Shown here: piece after piece, positions 54,284-64,000 of the stretch
Layout: every line of letters begins with the position of its first letter
Numbering within the stretch: the first letter of the stretch is position 1
Assembly (NCBI RefSeq): GCF_000090795.2
Contig: NW_003546358.1
Span: 102,739-166,738 of the forward strand
Direction: 5' to 3'
DNA: 64,000 nt
DNA from: Amphimedon queenslandica
Taxonomy: Eukaryota > Porifera > Demospongiae > Haplosclerida > Niphatidae
The notes under the pieces: generated by a model
Database searches by the model: none
What the model saw: the letters and a program-made list of their open reading frames with translations, nothing else
What the model was told of the DNA's origin: nothing
Translations under genes and position numbers: made by a program

Positions 54284-57127
54284 AGCACACTAATTCAGCC
54301 AACCCAACCTACCCGTGGATCTGGAGGTAATGCTGATGAAAATGAAGCAGTAACCCTAACCACACTTAGTTCCTTCTCCTCCACCAGTTCAGTTAGTGAA
54401 GCTGGTAGTACCATAACCAGTTATGAAGCTCAAGCTGGTATTGTACTTGATGATATAGCATCGTCAACATCATCTCCTCCATGTCAACAGGTGATTAATG
54501 GCAAGTTTCCAGTAACATACTTTTTTGGGAAAGTTTGTTCTTTTAATCTGGACTGGTACAAGCTATATCCCTGTTTAGAGTACTCAATAAAAAAGGACGC
54601 TGCCTTTTGCTACCCTTGTTGACTATTTGGTATGTCAAGTATTCACCTAACCCGACCAGAAAAGGCATTTACCAGTATTGGTTTCTGAGATTGGAAACAT
54701 GCTACAGGACAAAAGGGTATCCTGGCCAATCACCATGACTCCTTGTCTCACAAACAAGCGGTTGTTGCTTGGGAGCAGTTTAGAGCCTCTCAGAATCATG
54801 GATCAGTAGCTGAACAACAGGGTAGTAGGCGAGCAGAACAGACGGCCAAGAGGAGGCACTACATTAAAACCATAGCTAAAGTCCTCTTACTATGCAGTAA
54901 AGCTTCCGAGGTCATGTTGAAAGTGATAACTTGTTAAACAAAGAAAATTTCCTTAAAATTATGGGTCTATTGGCTAAGCACGACCCAATAGTTGATGATA
55001 GGCTTTTTCATGGTCCAAGGAATGCCAAGTACACCTCACATATGATTCAGAAGAACTTTTTAGGTTTTATGGCTAGTTTAGTGAGGAAGCAGATCTGTCT
55101 TTCCGTTCAAAAGGTACGGTTCTACTCTCTGATGGTTGACAAGATGAAGGACCTTAGTAAACAGGAGCTGATGTCAATAGTAGTTCATTATGTAGACAGT
55201 GACACAGACCCTGCATTGATAAGAGAGCAATTTCTCACCTTTAACCCTGCTGCTACTCTTAATTCAGAAGGCTTGACCAAATACATCCTGGAAACATTGA
55301 GTAGGTATGGTCTAGATCCCAATCTTATGGTGTCACAGGGGTATAATGGAGCCTCAGTTATGAGCGGCCATTGTTCTGGAGTTCAGCAACGGGTGAGGGA
55401 GGCAGCACCACATGCTGTATATGTTCATTGCCATGCACACATACTTAACCTTGTACTTGTTGACTGTGTGAAGAACTCCCATGCCTCTGAATTTTTTTCC
55501 TTGCTCCAGGTCCTCTATGTCTTTCTATCATCTAGCAAAGCACATGTCATCTTTATCGAGAAACAGAAGGAGCTCTACCCTGCCAAACTAACAAAGGAAC
55601 TTAAGCGTTTATTAGACACTCGATGGGCTTGTCGCTCCTTGACTCTTGATGTTATTGCTAGTACATATGACTCCATCATATCTAGTCTAGAGCACATCAT
55701 GGATTACACAGTCAAGGCTAAAGCAGTAGAAGCAGCAGGTCTTTTAGGTCAAGTGCAGAGTTTTAAATTCCTAGCTTGCCTGACTATATTTCAGAGAGTG
55801 ATGGGTGTCACCAAGGCCTTGTCTGATCAGGCTGCTGGCTTGATATTTTCAACCACTCAAACCTTGAAAGATTTTAGGAGTGACAGTGTCTGGGATCACA
55901 TGTATAAGTATATCTGTGATGTAGCAACACTGCATTATATGGAGCCAGCTACAATGATGGAAAGGCAACGTAAGCGACCGAGAAGACTTGAAAACTCAGT
56001 TGTCTTGGAATCAACTGGAAGACGTGAAACTGTCAGTTATAGCCAGAATGTTAAACTCAACATATATCTTCCTGTACTTGACCACTTCCTCTCAGAGATG
56101 GATTGTCATTTCTCAGCCTCCTATCTCGATCTCATGAAGTCACTTGACGCTTGTAATCCACTGTCTTCTCAATTTCTTGATTCGACTTTGCTTTCTGACT
56201 TGGCCTTCAGGTATGATCTGGGTTATGAACTCCTCCCTAACGAAAGATTGCTGGCTAAATGAGCTCTACAAGGAGAGATATAAACAGTGTTAGAGGTACC
56301 GTATTTCCTCGAATAGACCCCGCGGCTACTATTAGTTTCAGGAAAGATAATATGAGGCTATTATTCGAGGGCGGGTACTATTTGAGGGCGGGTACTAATA
56401 ATTTCAACTGAGGCTAATAATTTATCAGTTAATCTGTGAGGCCTTAATCTTCTGTCAGTAGAGGTCTTTCTTTACTACCTAGAGATGTTTAGAGAGCAGC
56501 TCTAGCTATTGGAAGCTTTTTAACTCACGAGAGAATACCCAGTAATAGCGGTAGTACTCTGGTAGTAAGTGAGATTCATCTTCTTGGTTGTTTACAGTGC
56601 TTTTGACAACTAGATCAATCAACCAAGGGATCAACTATTTGCTCTTAAACTCAGCACATAGATACTGGCATCATATGCTGGCACGTTCAGCTAGCGCTAG
56701 TATAATGCCATACCCAAAATTATTAAAATTAAACTATGCGGGTACAATTAGAGGGCGGCTACTATTTCACTCAAAAGTTGACAGGTGTGGGGACTATTCG
56801 AGGGCAGGTAATAATCGATGTGCGGGGTCTATTCGAGGAAATACGGTATACCATCAGCTATTAAAACTACAAGGTGCCTTCCCAACGTTAAACCAGATCT
56901 TTCAACTCGCACTCACAGTAGTCGTTGGCACAGCCCAGTGTGAACGATCCTTCTCAGCATTGTTCAGAATAAGAACCCATCTATGGACCACTATGACAGA
57001 TGAACGACTGGCAGACATTTCCCTTTTGTCTATAGAGCAAGACTTGACAACAGACAGCACTTTCCTTGACAATTCTCTTCGAGAGTTTGAAGGAATTGAC
57101 AAAAACAGGACAATTATTTTATCTTAA
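54284..57127 (+). pseudogene. hAT transposase with TTF-type finger (ZMYM1/DUF4371-like), inactivated
   Basis: N-terminal Ser/Thr-rich leader, then a TTF-type finger region (FPVTYFFGKVCSFNLDWYKL, DAAFCYPC, LFG, DWKHATGQKG) broken by TGA at 54620 and TGA at 54686. After a frame change at about 54915, a 443-codon frame (54931-56262) covers DUF4371 and the catalytic core (VDKMKDLSKQELMSIVVHYV, SQGYNGASVMSGHCSGVQQR, YVHCHAHILNLVLVD, LDTRWACR). The MITE at 56297-56848 then cuts the gene. The C-terminal dimerisation block continues (YHQLLKLQGAFPTLNQIF, VVVGTAQCERSFSALFRIRT, MTDERLADISLLSIE) to a stop at 57127. It mobilised the 53964-58159 element in the past and is not functional now. Confidence 0.85.
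56297..56848. mobile_element. 552-bp MITE inserted in the inner hAT transposase gene
   Basis: TACCGTATTTCCTCGAATAG at the left and CTATTCGAGGAAATACGGTA at the right are perfect inverted repeats, followed inward by GACCCCGC/GCGGGGTC-like sequence and several GAGGGCGGGTACTA motifs. Transposase coding sequence stops at about 56290 and resumes at 56849. The open frame beginning at 56588 inside it is fortuitous. Confidence 0.9.
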
Positions 57128-57165
57128 TAATTATAACTGGAATGTTTATAGTTATTAAGTAATGT

Positions 57166-57487
57166 AAACAAGTAAATAAAAAACATTAAAAATGGGAAAA
57201 TAGTAGGATTGAATTGGGAAAAAGTAAGGAAACAAGAGGGTACTTGCAAACTGGTGTGGTAAGAAATCCTACACCACTGCATGAAGACTGTTACCCAAAA
57301 GCATAGCAGTTATCCACACAGCCAACTATGNNNNNNNNNNNNNNNNNNNNNNNNNNNNNNNNNNNNNNNNNNNNNNNNNNNNNNNNNNNNNNNNNNNNNN
57401 CCAGTTTGCAAGTACCCTCTTGTTTCCTTTTTTCCAATTCAATCCTACTATTTCCCCATTTTTAATGTTTTTTATTTACTTGTTTCC
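57166..57487. repeat. Inverted repeat surrounding an N gap in the inner hAT
   Basis: The 89 bases at 57166-57254 (AAACAAGTAAATAAAAAACA ... TACTTGCAAACTGG) recur as reverse complement at 57401-57487, on the other side of the 70-N gap and 76 bases of unique sequence. Either a small fold-back element with an unreadable centre or a misassembled end. Confidence 0.8.
57331..57400. other. Assembly gap (70 N)
   Basis: The gap is inside the 3' non-coding part of the inner hAT element, between arms of an inverted repeat. Confidence 0.99.
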
Positions 57488-58159
57488 ATTCTTTTTTCTT
57501 AATGTGATAAATTACACTCTGTTATGATTGTGACATTGTGTGGTTAGGTTAATTATATTCATACTGATCACGTGTGCATAAATTAAAATGGCGTCAAACC
57601 ACAAACCCACGCGGTGTCTGCAGCTGGATTTTGTCTTTGATTTTGCTCCCTGTCTTTGCTTCTTTTTGAAACTACCTTTGTGGTCCTTGACCTAAGCACG
57701 AAATAATGATGTAAAAGCCAACTTGAGCCGTTCTCTGGATTAAAAGATTATCCGGTGCATAGAAGAAAGATGAAAGAAGAAGAAGAAAAAGTCTGAAGAA
57801 TTTTGTAGAAATTTGAATTTGGGCCTGTTCTCCAGAAATGCTCCCGTTACATTACAGTTCACTTTAAAGGTACCAGGAGAATCGCTCAATGAAGGAGAGC
57901 TCATCTAAGCCATTTATAAGGCTGTAAAACGTAAGATAAAAGAGTTACAAGTGTTTCAAAATCATAAAAACGGCCGCCATCTTGAAAAATCAACCTCAAT
58001 CTTACATATAGGCTACCACCTATATAATAGACTCTAATAATGATAATACATGTAACTGTGTTGTATTATGTCATGAGTATAATTATAATAATACCTCAGT
58101 ACTATAGTATCAATTTTTCATTGGACCTTGGCATCACTCTATACCCAGCTCCGCCACTG

Positions 58160-58167
58160 ATCAAGAA
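58160..58167 (+). repeat. Right 8-bp target-site duplication of the inner hAT
   Basis: ATCAAGAA directly after the CAGCTCCGCCACTG terminus. The outer hAT reading frame continues from it as ATCAAGAATAAGCTTCTTTG. Confidence 0.95.
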
Positions 58168-58740
58168 TAAGCTTCTTTGGGCATAATTTAGACCTGGCAG
58201 TCAGAAAAGGTCTTAGTAGCCCAATTGTACAATGTGCACTAGCTAGGTGTTGCCCTGTTGGTGCTGTCTTTTATCCTAGCTGGAAGAAGCATGACTTAAA
58301 GGAGAAGCAGCAGCTTCCTGAACAGAAGGTAAAAGCAATGTCAGCACAAGGTGGGGATCACTACATGAGACGACTGATGATGTCATTGAGCAACAGCAAG
58401 CCATTGGTGCCGTAATAGCAGAAGACAGGAAGTACTGGCATGCTATGCCAACTGATGATGAACTAAATGTGCTAAAGAAGTTATTAGAAGTTCTTAAAAA
58501 TGTTTACTATTTAACAAATACATTGGCCGGTGAAAAAGAAGTAACTTTATCATCATTATGTTGCATACAAGCACATTTTAAGAGTAAATTGAGTCCCTAC
58601 AGTAAAGATAATCATATTGCTTGTACCATGAAACATGCAATGATGGCAGATTTGAGTTCTTGAAACAGTTCTCTAAGGTTCACTGAAATTTTGGATATTT
58701 GTTCATTTCTTGACCCATGGTTCAAGATTAGGTATATATA

Positions 58741-59650
58741 TACATGTAGTCAGTTTCACTTGAGTTTGACCACAGCCTCACCCTTATAACTTCTCTATAT
58801 TTTATGCTAGCACCTTTAAAGTTACTATAGTTGCAAAATGGGTTCTTGTAAAAATTTGTACTAATTTTGAGGTCTCTAAATACATTGAAAGTTCTAAAAG
58901 GTTTCCAGTCAACATGAAAGGGAGCAGCCATAATGGTTCATGATGTGTAGCTTTGTGAATATCATTTGCATCTCATTAAATTTGTCAATAATCATGTTTT
59001 TATTATATAAAAATCAAATAAAACAAAAGGAACACTCCAGGCCTAGATATAATTGAATTAGAAGACTTTGCACTCCAGAAAGAAGTCTCCCTTAGTCAGC
59101 TGTGCCTCTCTAAGCCTTCTTTATATTTCGTCACTATTGTCGCTCAAAAACTCTATTGAAATTGTGCATATGTTGCTTATTTCTTTGGGTAGGAGCAAGC
59201 ACAAAGATTTTCATGTCAATTACTGGGTTAAATAGGAAAATAAACAAGTTACAACAAGAAGAAAGGAGCATGATGTAGTTTTCAGCCATTTTATTTTTGT
59301 GTGAGTGGGACCAGATATGACGTTTTTGCTGATAAAAACAACTGGTCAAATTCAACTGAAACCTAATAACATACTTTGCTTTTTTCGTACAAAAATTTTG
59401 TTTCAGAAAAATTCTAGTTGAAATTTTTTTTCTTTTCATAGTGTACATGAATTTTTGCAGGATAAAAATTGGGCTTATCTTGCATATACCTTGCCCTTTA
59501 CCTATTGGTATTAAGGCTGCTATTGTAGTATTTATATTTCTTAAGATATGAGCTTCTTGACCTGGCTGTTTCCCGACATTAGTACTAGAGATGCAAGTAA
59601 TGACCAATTTACAGACAATAGATGGAAACATTAAATGGTTACTTTTGTCA
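58741..59650. mobile_element. Partial TATAGTCGG-family element interrupting the outer hAT
   Basis: The left end GTAGTCAGTTTCACTTGAG, the following ACCCTTATAACTT, and the reverse-strand frame at 58931-58728 beginning MAAPF all match the family seen at 52567-53217 and 36948-38182, in the opposite orientation to the former. The right border is not recognisable. The stretch from about 59000 to 59650 has no clear relative and may include a further insertion. Confidence 0.5.
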
Positions 59651-60345
59651 CATGGTGGACCATTTTATTTTATAACTCAATAATGAAGTGACAGATTGAT
59701 GTACAGCAAGCGCTAATGGATAGAGCAAGGTTAGAGCTGCAAGATGATACCTACTCATCTGGCCATACCGTAGTCTTTCTTTGATTAGTTATGTCCCAAA
59801 TTTTGGTTGCTCAAAAATTTTTGATTGAAATATTTTCATCATTAATTTAAGACCATACAAAAATATTTTAACAACGTAAAAGAGGCAAGTTACGGTACAT
59901 CTAGAAAACAAAGTAGTAAATATTGTACATGTATGTTGACCTTAAAATTGGATAATGGTCTTGAACATGATGACCTAGACCAAACTGAGCAGAAGACAGG
60001 ATCTAATATCAAGGTAAATGATGTGTCTGGTGACTCTGGTCCTCTGGTCTGGTGACTCTGGTGACTCTGGTCAAAGAAGCCCAAAGGCCTTACAGCTATC
60101 TTAAGAAATATGGAGAAAGAGGAAGGTAACACACATCTTATACCTATGACACATGAGCAGCAGATTGAAGGTGAAATATCTTCATACCTTCACTTTCTAA
60201 CTGCTGAGATTGAAACCAATACTTTAGTTTGGTGGAAAGCAGAGTACAGACGGTTTCCTACATTGTCTTAACTAGCTAAGAAATACTTGTGTCTTCCTGC
60301 TACTAGTGTGCCATCTGAGTGAATCTTCATTACCAGTGGATGTAC

Positions 60346-60898
60346 ATATAGTGAGCTCACTTTGTGGCCGATTATTTTTAAATAATGTGAACAAATTAAT
60401 TTTTGTCTGAATCTTGTAATGCATGTACGGTGTAGCATGCTTATGTATTATTTCATGATGATAATCATGATGATCATGATTAATTTTATTATGATAACCA
60501 TTAGTTTAATTTTAAAATTCAGCCGACTCTTCAGTACATATGAACATGTACATTAGCACTTAAATACCTGTGTAGATGCTCATTAGCTGACAAAAAGCAA
60601 TGGTTTTAGGGTGGCTTGGCTGCCCAACTGTAAATGCGTCATACAATTATCCAGGGCAGGCATTGAAAATAGATTCAAACCTTTTAAGAAACATTCGAAT
60701 GTAATGAAGCTTCTTAAACGATGTGGTTATCCATTAATAACTGTTGCAATGGAATTGGGTGCGGATATCTTAAATTTATTTAATCTTGTTTAAAAAATCA
60801 TTTTTATGAAAAACTTATTGCTATTAAAAATTACAAGAAATCAAAGTAAATTGTAGTTTTGTTGTTAAGTAATACTAATGTATCCAGATGACTTGGCT
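60346..60898. other. Non-coding sequence between two hAT remnants
   Basis: AT-rich sequence with a short inverted ATCATGAT-rich cluster at about 60455-60485. No gene, hairpin element or recognisable transposon terminus was found. Confidence 0.4.
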
Positions 60899-62800
60899 TT
60901 AGTGACGAATGAAATTAGCAGTCAAACCAGCAGTAAAGAATATTCGTTCAGAAGCTGCTGCAGTAGCTGGTGTCATCAATACAGACACAGACAAAAGAGG
61001 ATAATGCACAGAGTTGTCTTTCCTCAACTTTAATATGTCTGATGCTCTAAGTATAACCATTTTATGAAAGAATTGTGTAATCCCCTCAACTTCTGTGCAT
61101 CCAGAGGGGGTTGAAAGTTCAATACTTTCTCCTAACAAGAAATCTAGTGCTTTCTTCCTCTTCAAACTACATGTAGATTGGGAATCAGTATCTCTTCTCT
61201 CAATGAACCTATTCATCTCTCAATCAACTTGACTTTTATGGATTCTAATTTTTCTTTAGTGACAGACTTCCATAGTCTGAAATGAAGATCTAGTACTGTT
61301 GATAAAACTAGAGATCTGGAAATATCTAAATTGTCTAGTTTCTACATCACTGTAATTTCTTCTTTTAGTACTTTCTTAAACTGTGTAATGGCTGGCAATG
61401 TACTTTCTTCTCGTGAATTGATGTGCTGCAACAATTTAAACAATTGGTAGTGTACAAATTATGATGGATCTTTCTTCACCACAAAGTAGGTAGTAGCTAC
61501 GTTGAAAGGTTCTAAAATTTTAGCAGTAAGATCTAGATTCCTATCACTGCGTTTTGTTATAGTTTCATCTGATAACACAGCTGTAACTGCCCACCTCATT
61601 TTGATTAGGCATTTAAGCATGTAAAAAGTAAAGTTCCACCTGGGCACAGTGTTGAATTACCTTATAACGCTTTATTTTGGTGATTTTAATGTGAAATTGT
61701 AATTGACGGGTTTTTAATTTGGCGATTTTTTGTGTACACGTGCATTACTGAGCATGTGCATTAATGATTGGCGGTTTTAATATTGGCGATTTTACTTGCA
61801 AACTGCCAATCGCCAAAATAAAACTCTGCCAATCACCAAAATAAAACTCTGCCAAATTAAAGCGCTATACGGTAATTTCTTTATAATGGTATTCATCTGT
61901 TCTTGTCGTTCACTTAGTGCATTAGTAGCAAGTGCGCTATGCTTAATTAAAGTGATCAACCAATTTGCTAAAACATCTTACCATCCTATTAATTACATCC
62001 ACAGACAATCCCTTCTTTCAACACAACTGCGGTCTGTGGGTATTGCATGAAATGCTTTCAAAGTGTTCCTCATCTGCAGAGTCTCCAAGTATTCGAAGTG
62101 ACAACAGCATTTGCTACTTTATTGTGTACTATTGTTGAGAATTTATTCCCAATATTGTACTCGGAACAAATTTTTGCAATAGCATCAGATATTGCTGCCA
62201 GAAAACTCTCTGGTGCCTGAAACAAATGATTATATTTCCCACAAAGCTATGATATAGGCATCATTAGCCTCACTTGTCCATATATCCGTTGTGAAAGAGA
62301 GTTAGTTCACTGATGAGAGTAAGGTAGTAAGTTTTTATTTACCTTCCTGGTGCTTTCTGATAACATTTAACTTAATAGACTGTCTATTTGTGACGGCAAA
62401 ACCTGGTTCAAGACAATGAATAAATTCTCTAACACCTTCACTTTCGACTGTACTGATGGGACAAGTATCTCTAACAATCATATGGACTATTTTATCAGTT
62501 ATTTCTTTTGAATATGCATTGGAGCATCATTTTGTCTTAAACATCCTGTCCATGGTTCTTCTATAGACGTAGAAGTACTTGAACAGGCCTGATACTTAAC
62601 TGGATGAATATTGGTAAGGTGATGCGTAGATTTGATGTTCCACTGTGGTATGCGAGCTGCTTTCCACATATCTTGCACTGCACTTTCTACTCATCCGTCT
62701 TCTTGACAAAGTAGTTCCAAACATGTGCCACTTTCCTTTTCCCTTTAAGTGAAATGTCTCTTCCGATGGTGTAGTGCCACTTTCAGTGTCTCTCATCTTG
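60899..62800 (-). pseudogene. Second BED-type hAT transposase, minus strand, interrupted by a MITE
   Basis: Reading from the right: a BED finger at about 62720-62620 in a frame giving VWNYFVKKTDE, VQCKICGKQLAYHSGTSNLR. Degenerate core fragments follow to 61880. A MITE lies at 61658-61874. Then come RWNFTFYMLKCLIKMRWAVT and LSDETITKRSDRNLDL (61640-61530). The C-terminal block PLLSVSVLMTPATAAASERI and FFTAGLTANFIR ends near 60899. Frames shift several times. This is a different family from the outer hAT at 53330, judged by its distinct LSDETITKRSDR block. Confidence 0.7.
61658..61874. mobile_element. 217-bp MITE, copy 2 of the GGCGATTTT family
   Basis: TACCTTATAACGCTTTATTTTG at the left (truncated here to its terminal motif TACCTTATAACGC) and AAAGCGCTATACGGTA at the right are inverted ends. 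The interior matches 42279-42483 in reverse orientation, with the same GGCGATTTT, GCATGTGCATTA and TTTGCAAACTGCC blocks. Inserted in a minus-strand hAT pseudogene. Confidence 0.85.
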
Positions 62801-63137
62801 CTCTTCTTCCATGTTTACTTAGATAAAAACGTGTAAATTAATTGATTTAAGTAAGCTCTGCCACAATTTGTGGGTGTATCATGATGGGCGTGGTCTTTCT
62901 TAGAAGTTTTGAATAGCAATAGTGGACATTTGAATTTGATTATACTAAATGTTGATTTTGGTTGTTCCTAATATACATGTAGTATTATTTAATTTACATT
63001 AATCATAATGTATTTCATATAGAATTTACCAAATTTTTTTCTTTCTTTCTTGTAGAACAATACAAGTCCAGGTACATTTATTATGAAGAACTGCATCATA
63101 GATGAATTATGAATGTATTTCATGTTATAAATTTTAG
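62801..63137. other. Boundary between transposon island and host gene
   Basis: AT-rich sequence with a pyrimidine tract and CTTGTAG at about 63036-63056 that could be a splice acceptor, followed by AACAATACAAGTCCAG and a GTACAT donor-like sequence. A tiny exon of the downstream gene is possible here but unsupported. No other feature is seen. Confidence 0.35.
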
Positions 63138-63463
63138 TTTGTCTCAAAGAAGAATTTAGCTGCCATGATGGAACATGTATTGCTGATTCATTAATTTGTA
63201 ATGATATAGAAGACTGTGCCAACGGTTGGTTCTCCAATATTTTGTTAAATCATTTAGTTATTGATCTTTGCTTTTGTTTAAAGTTAAATTAATGAGTATT
63301 TTTGAAACTATAGGACTTGATGAAGTGTTATGTATTGAAAGGCCATTAACCGGGTGCCCACCTAATGAGAAATCATGTGGAACCACTCAAAATTGTTATC
63401 CACTGGGCAGAGGCTGTGATGGTATTAATGATTGTATCAATGGAGAGGATGAAGTAAATTGTG
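63138..63463 (+). CDS. Partial gene with LDL-receptor class A repeats (two exons visible)
   Basis: Exon 63138-63224 follows TTTTAG and ends before GTTGGT. It encodes LKEEFSCHDGTCIADSLICN, then DIEDCAN. Exon 63314-63463 follows TATAG and ends before GTAAGT. It encodes GCPPNEKSCGTTQNCYPLG followed by GCDGINDCINGEDEVNCG. Both are phase 1 at each end, the classic symmetric LDLa exon. Each repeat has six Cys and the acidic calcium-binding cluster (DIEDC; DGINDC...DE). The reading frame continues past 63463, so the gene runs off the window to the right, and earlier exons are not identified. Such repeats occur in extracellular or membrane receptors and proteases; the full domain plan is not visible, so no specific protein is named. 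Confidence 0.85.
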
Positions 63464-64000
63464 GTAAGTATACATGTAGTACTGTTTTATAATGGCAACA
63501 GTATAGGATAGATTATGGCATCACTATTAACTCCCAAATAACATTGACCTCATGTAGAGTAGTAGAGTACATTATTTGTACATGTACATCATATATGCAA
63601 ATGTACTCATGTACATGTACAGTATGTAGCATGAGATTTTTGGATCATACATGTAGTTTTGTGAATCATTTTTTATAAATGGTTTTCTCTGACAGACCTT
63701 TTGTTTCGATTATGCATTTTTGAATTTTTTTTGTTACCCTTCCATGCATATGCATATGTGCAAGGGTATATGAGTTGATTTGTCTTTACCCTTGCCATGC
63801 ATATGCGTATGGGCAAGGGTATATGAGTTGAGTTGTCTGTGTGTGTGTGTTAGCAAGAAGTCTAAATCAAGCTGCTTCTGCTCTCAGGATAAAATTTCCA
63901 GAGACTCAAAACTAGTTTTTGTAAATAGAAAAGATTGTTTTTTTGATTTCAAGAGCTTTTTACTCTTTTGTAAGGTGGAAAACCTGGCAAAATCGAAGCC
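63464..64000. other. Intron or 3' region of the LDLa gene with a tandem ACCCTT...AAGGGT repeat
   Basis: TACATG repeats return here. Two copies of a 50-bp unit (TTACCCTTCCATGCATATGC ... GGGTATATGAGTTGA) lie at 63734-63832, each itself a hairpin (ACCCTTGC / GCAAGGGT). A GT-repeat and AGCAAGAAG follow to 63860. The same GT-plus-GCAAGA combination occurs at 48095-48125. Confidence 0.6.

Larger units (their letters stand above)
53964..58159 (+). mobile_element. Complete hAT DNA transposon inserted in another hAT
   Basis: 4,196 bp with 14-bp perfect inverted ends: CAGTGGCGGAGCTG at 53964 and CAGCTCCGCCACTG ending at 58159. Both ends are flanked by ATCAAGAA. Inside lies a TTF-finger hAT transposase gene (54284-57127), a MITE at 56297-56848, an N gap with inverted flanks (57166-57487) and about 0.65 kb of non-coding right end. 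Because the host reading frame resumes exactly at the target duplication, the borders are certain. Confidence 0.95.
53330..60345 (+). pseudogene. BED-type hAT transposase (ZBED-like), split by other elements
   Basis: Part of a BED finger (NTSILFQHLCDHHADIF) lies at about 53328-53390. The hAT core appears at 53714-53963 (ITLAVHYIDGEWSLESKHL, DHTGDNIADC, VAATTDSGANVIAAFRTLDL). The reading resumes at 58160 with SRISFFGHNLDLAVRKGL and continues to FLDPWFKIRY at about 58735. The C-terminal hAT signature (LVWWKAEYRRFPTLS, KKYLCLPATSVPSE) lies at about 60225-60345. Joining 53955 to 58160 across the inner element restores one continuous frame. Stops, including two near the C-terminus, and a second insertion at 58741 kill the copy. 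Confidence 0.75.

Noticed and set aside
56588-56880. Start of the 179-codon frame ending at 57127
   Set aside because: The first two thirds lie in the MITE; only the part after 56849 is transposase.
59134-59631. 165-codon minus-strand frame
   Set aside because: No recognisable domain, low-complexity composition, and it sits inside repeat sequence interrupting a hAT gene.

Overview
This is eukaryotic DNA from an animal genome, most likely a demosponge close to Amphimedon queenslandica. The reasons are AT-rich sequence, many short GT-AG introns packed with TACATG/TGTACA repeats, three metazoan genes that can be read exon by exon, and abundant small inverted-repeat transposons. The species is an inference; the gene calls come from the translated exons. 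Three runs of N (19698-19707, 33219-33228, 57331-57400) mark assembly gaps.

Layout, first part (1-44.3 kb, host genes). A partial coiled-coil gene (3-839, +) ends near the left edge. After 4.7 kb of repeat-rich intergenic DNA comes a complete KIF21-type kinesin-4 gene (5513-23968, +, 37 coding exons, about 1,621 aa: motor, coiled coils, seven WD40 repeats). It carries one apparent single-base frameshift in exon 30. Its introns hold MITEs, a decayed antisense type II membrane/fibrinogen-like gene and a Crypton-like fragment. Next is a BTBD10/KCTD20-type BTB gene (24656-28728, +, 7 exons). Converging on it is a GCC2 (GCC185)-type golgin gene (28991-44297, -, 26 coding exons, 1,070 aa, C-terminal GRIP domain). 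The exon phases of the BTB and golgin genes close perfectly, which supports the models.

Second part (44.3-62.9 kb, transposon island). No intact host gene was found here. It contains a two-gene DNA transposon (SWIM-YqaJ-PHD protein on +, THAP/DDE transposase on -, tail to tail), an internally deleted hAT, a BED-type hAT interrupted by a second hAT element with a perfect 8-bp target duplication, a MITE inside that second hAT, and a further BED-type hAT on the minus strand with its own MITE. All are broken by stops, frameshifts or insertions. The TACATG repeats that saturate the first 44 kb nearly vanish here.

Third part (63.1-64 kb). Two exons of a host gene with LDL-receptor class A repeats (+) appear and the gene leaves the window.

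The host genes share a cytoskeleton/membrane-traffic flavour (microtubule plus-end kinesin, trans-Golgi tether), but nothing in the sequence indicates co-regulation. The most notable structures are the layered transposon nest, the convergent nuclease/transposase element and the antisense membrane-protein pseudogene inside a kinesin intron.
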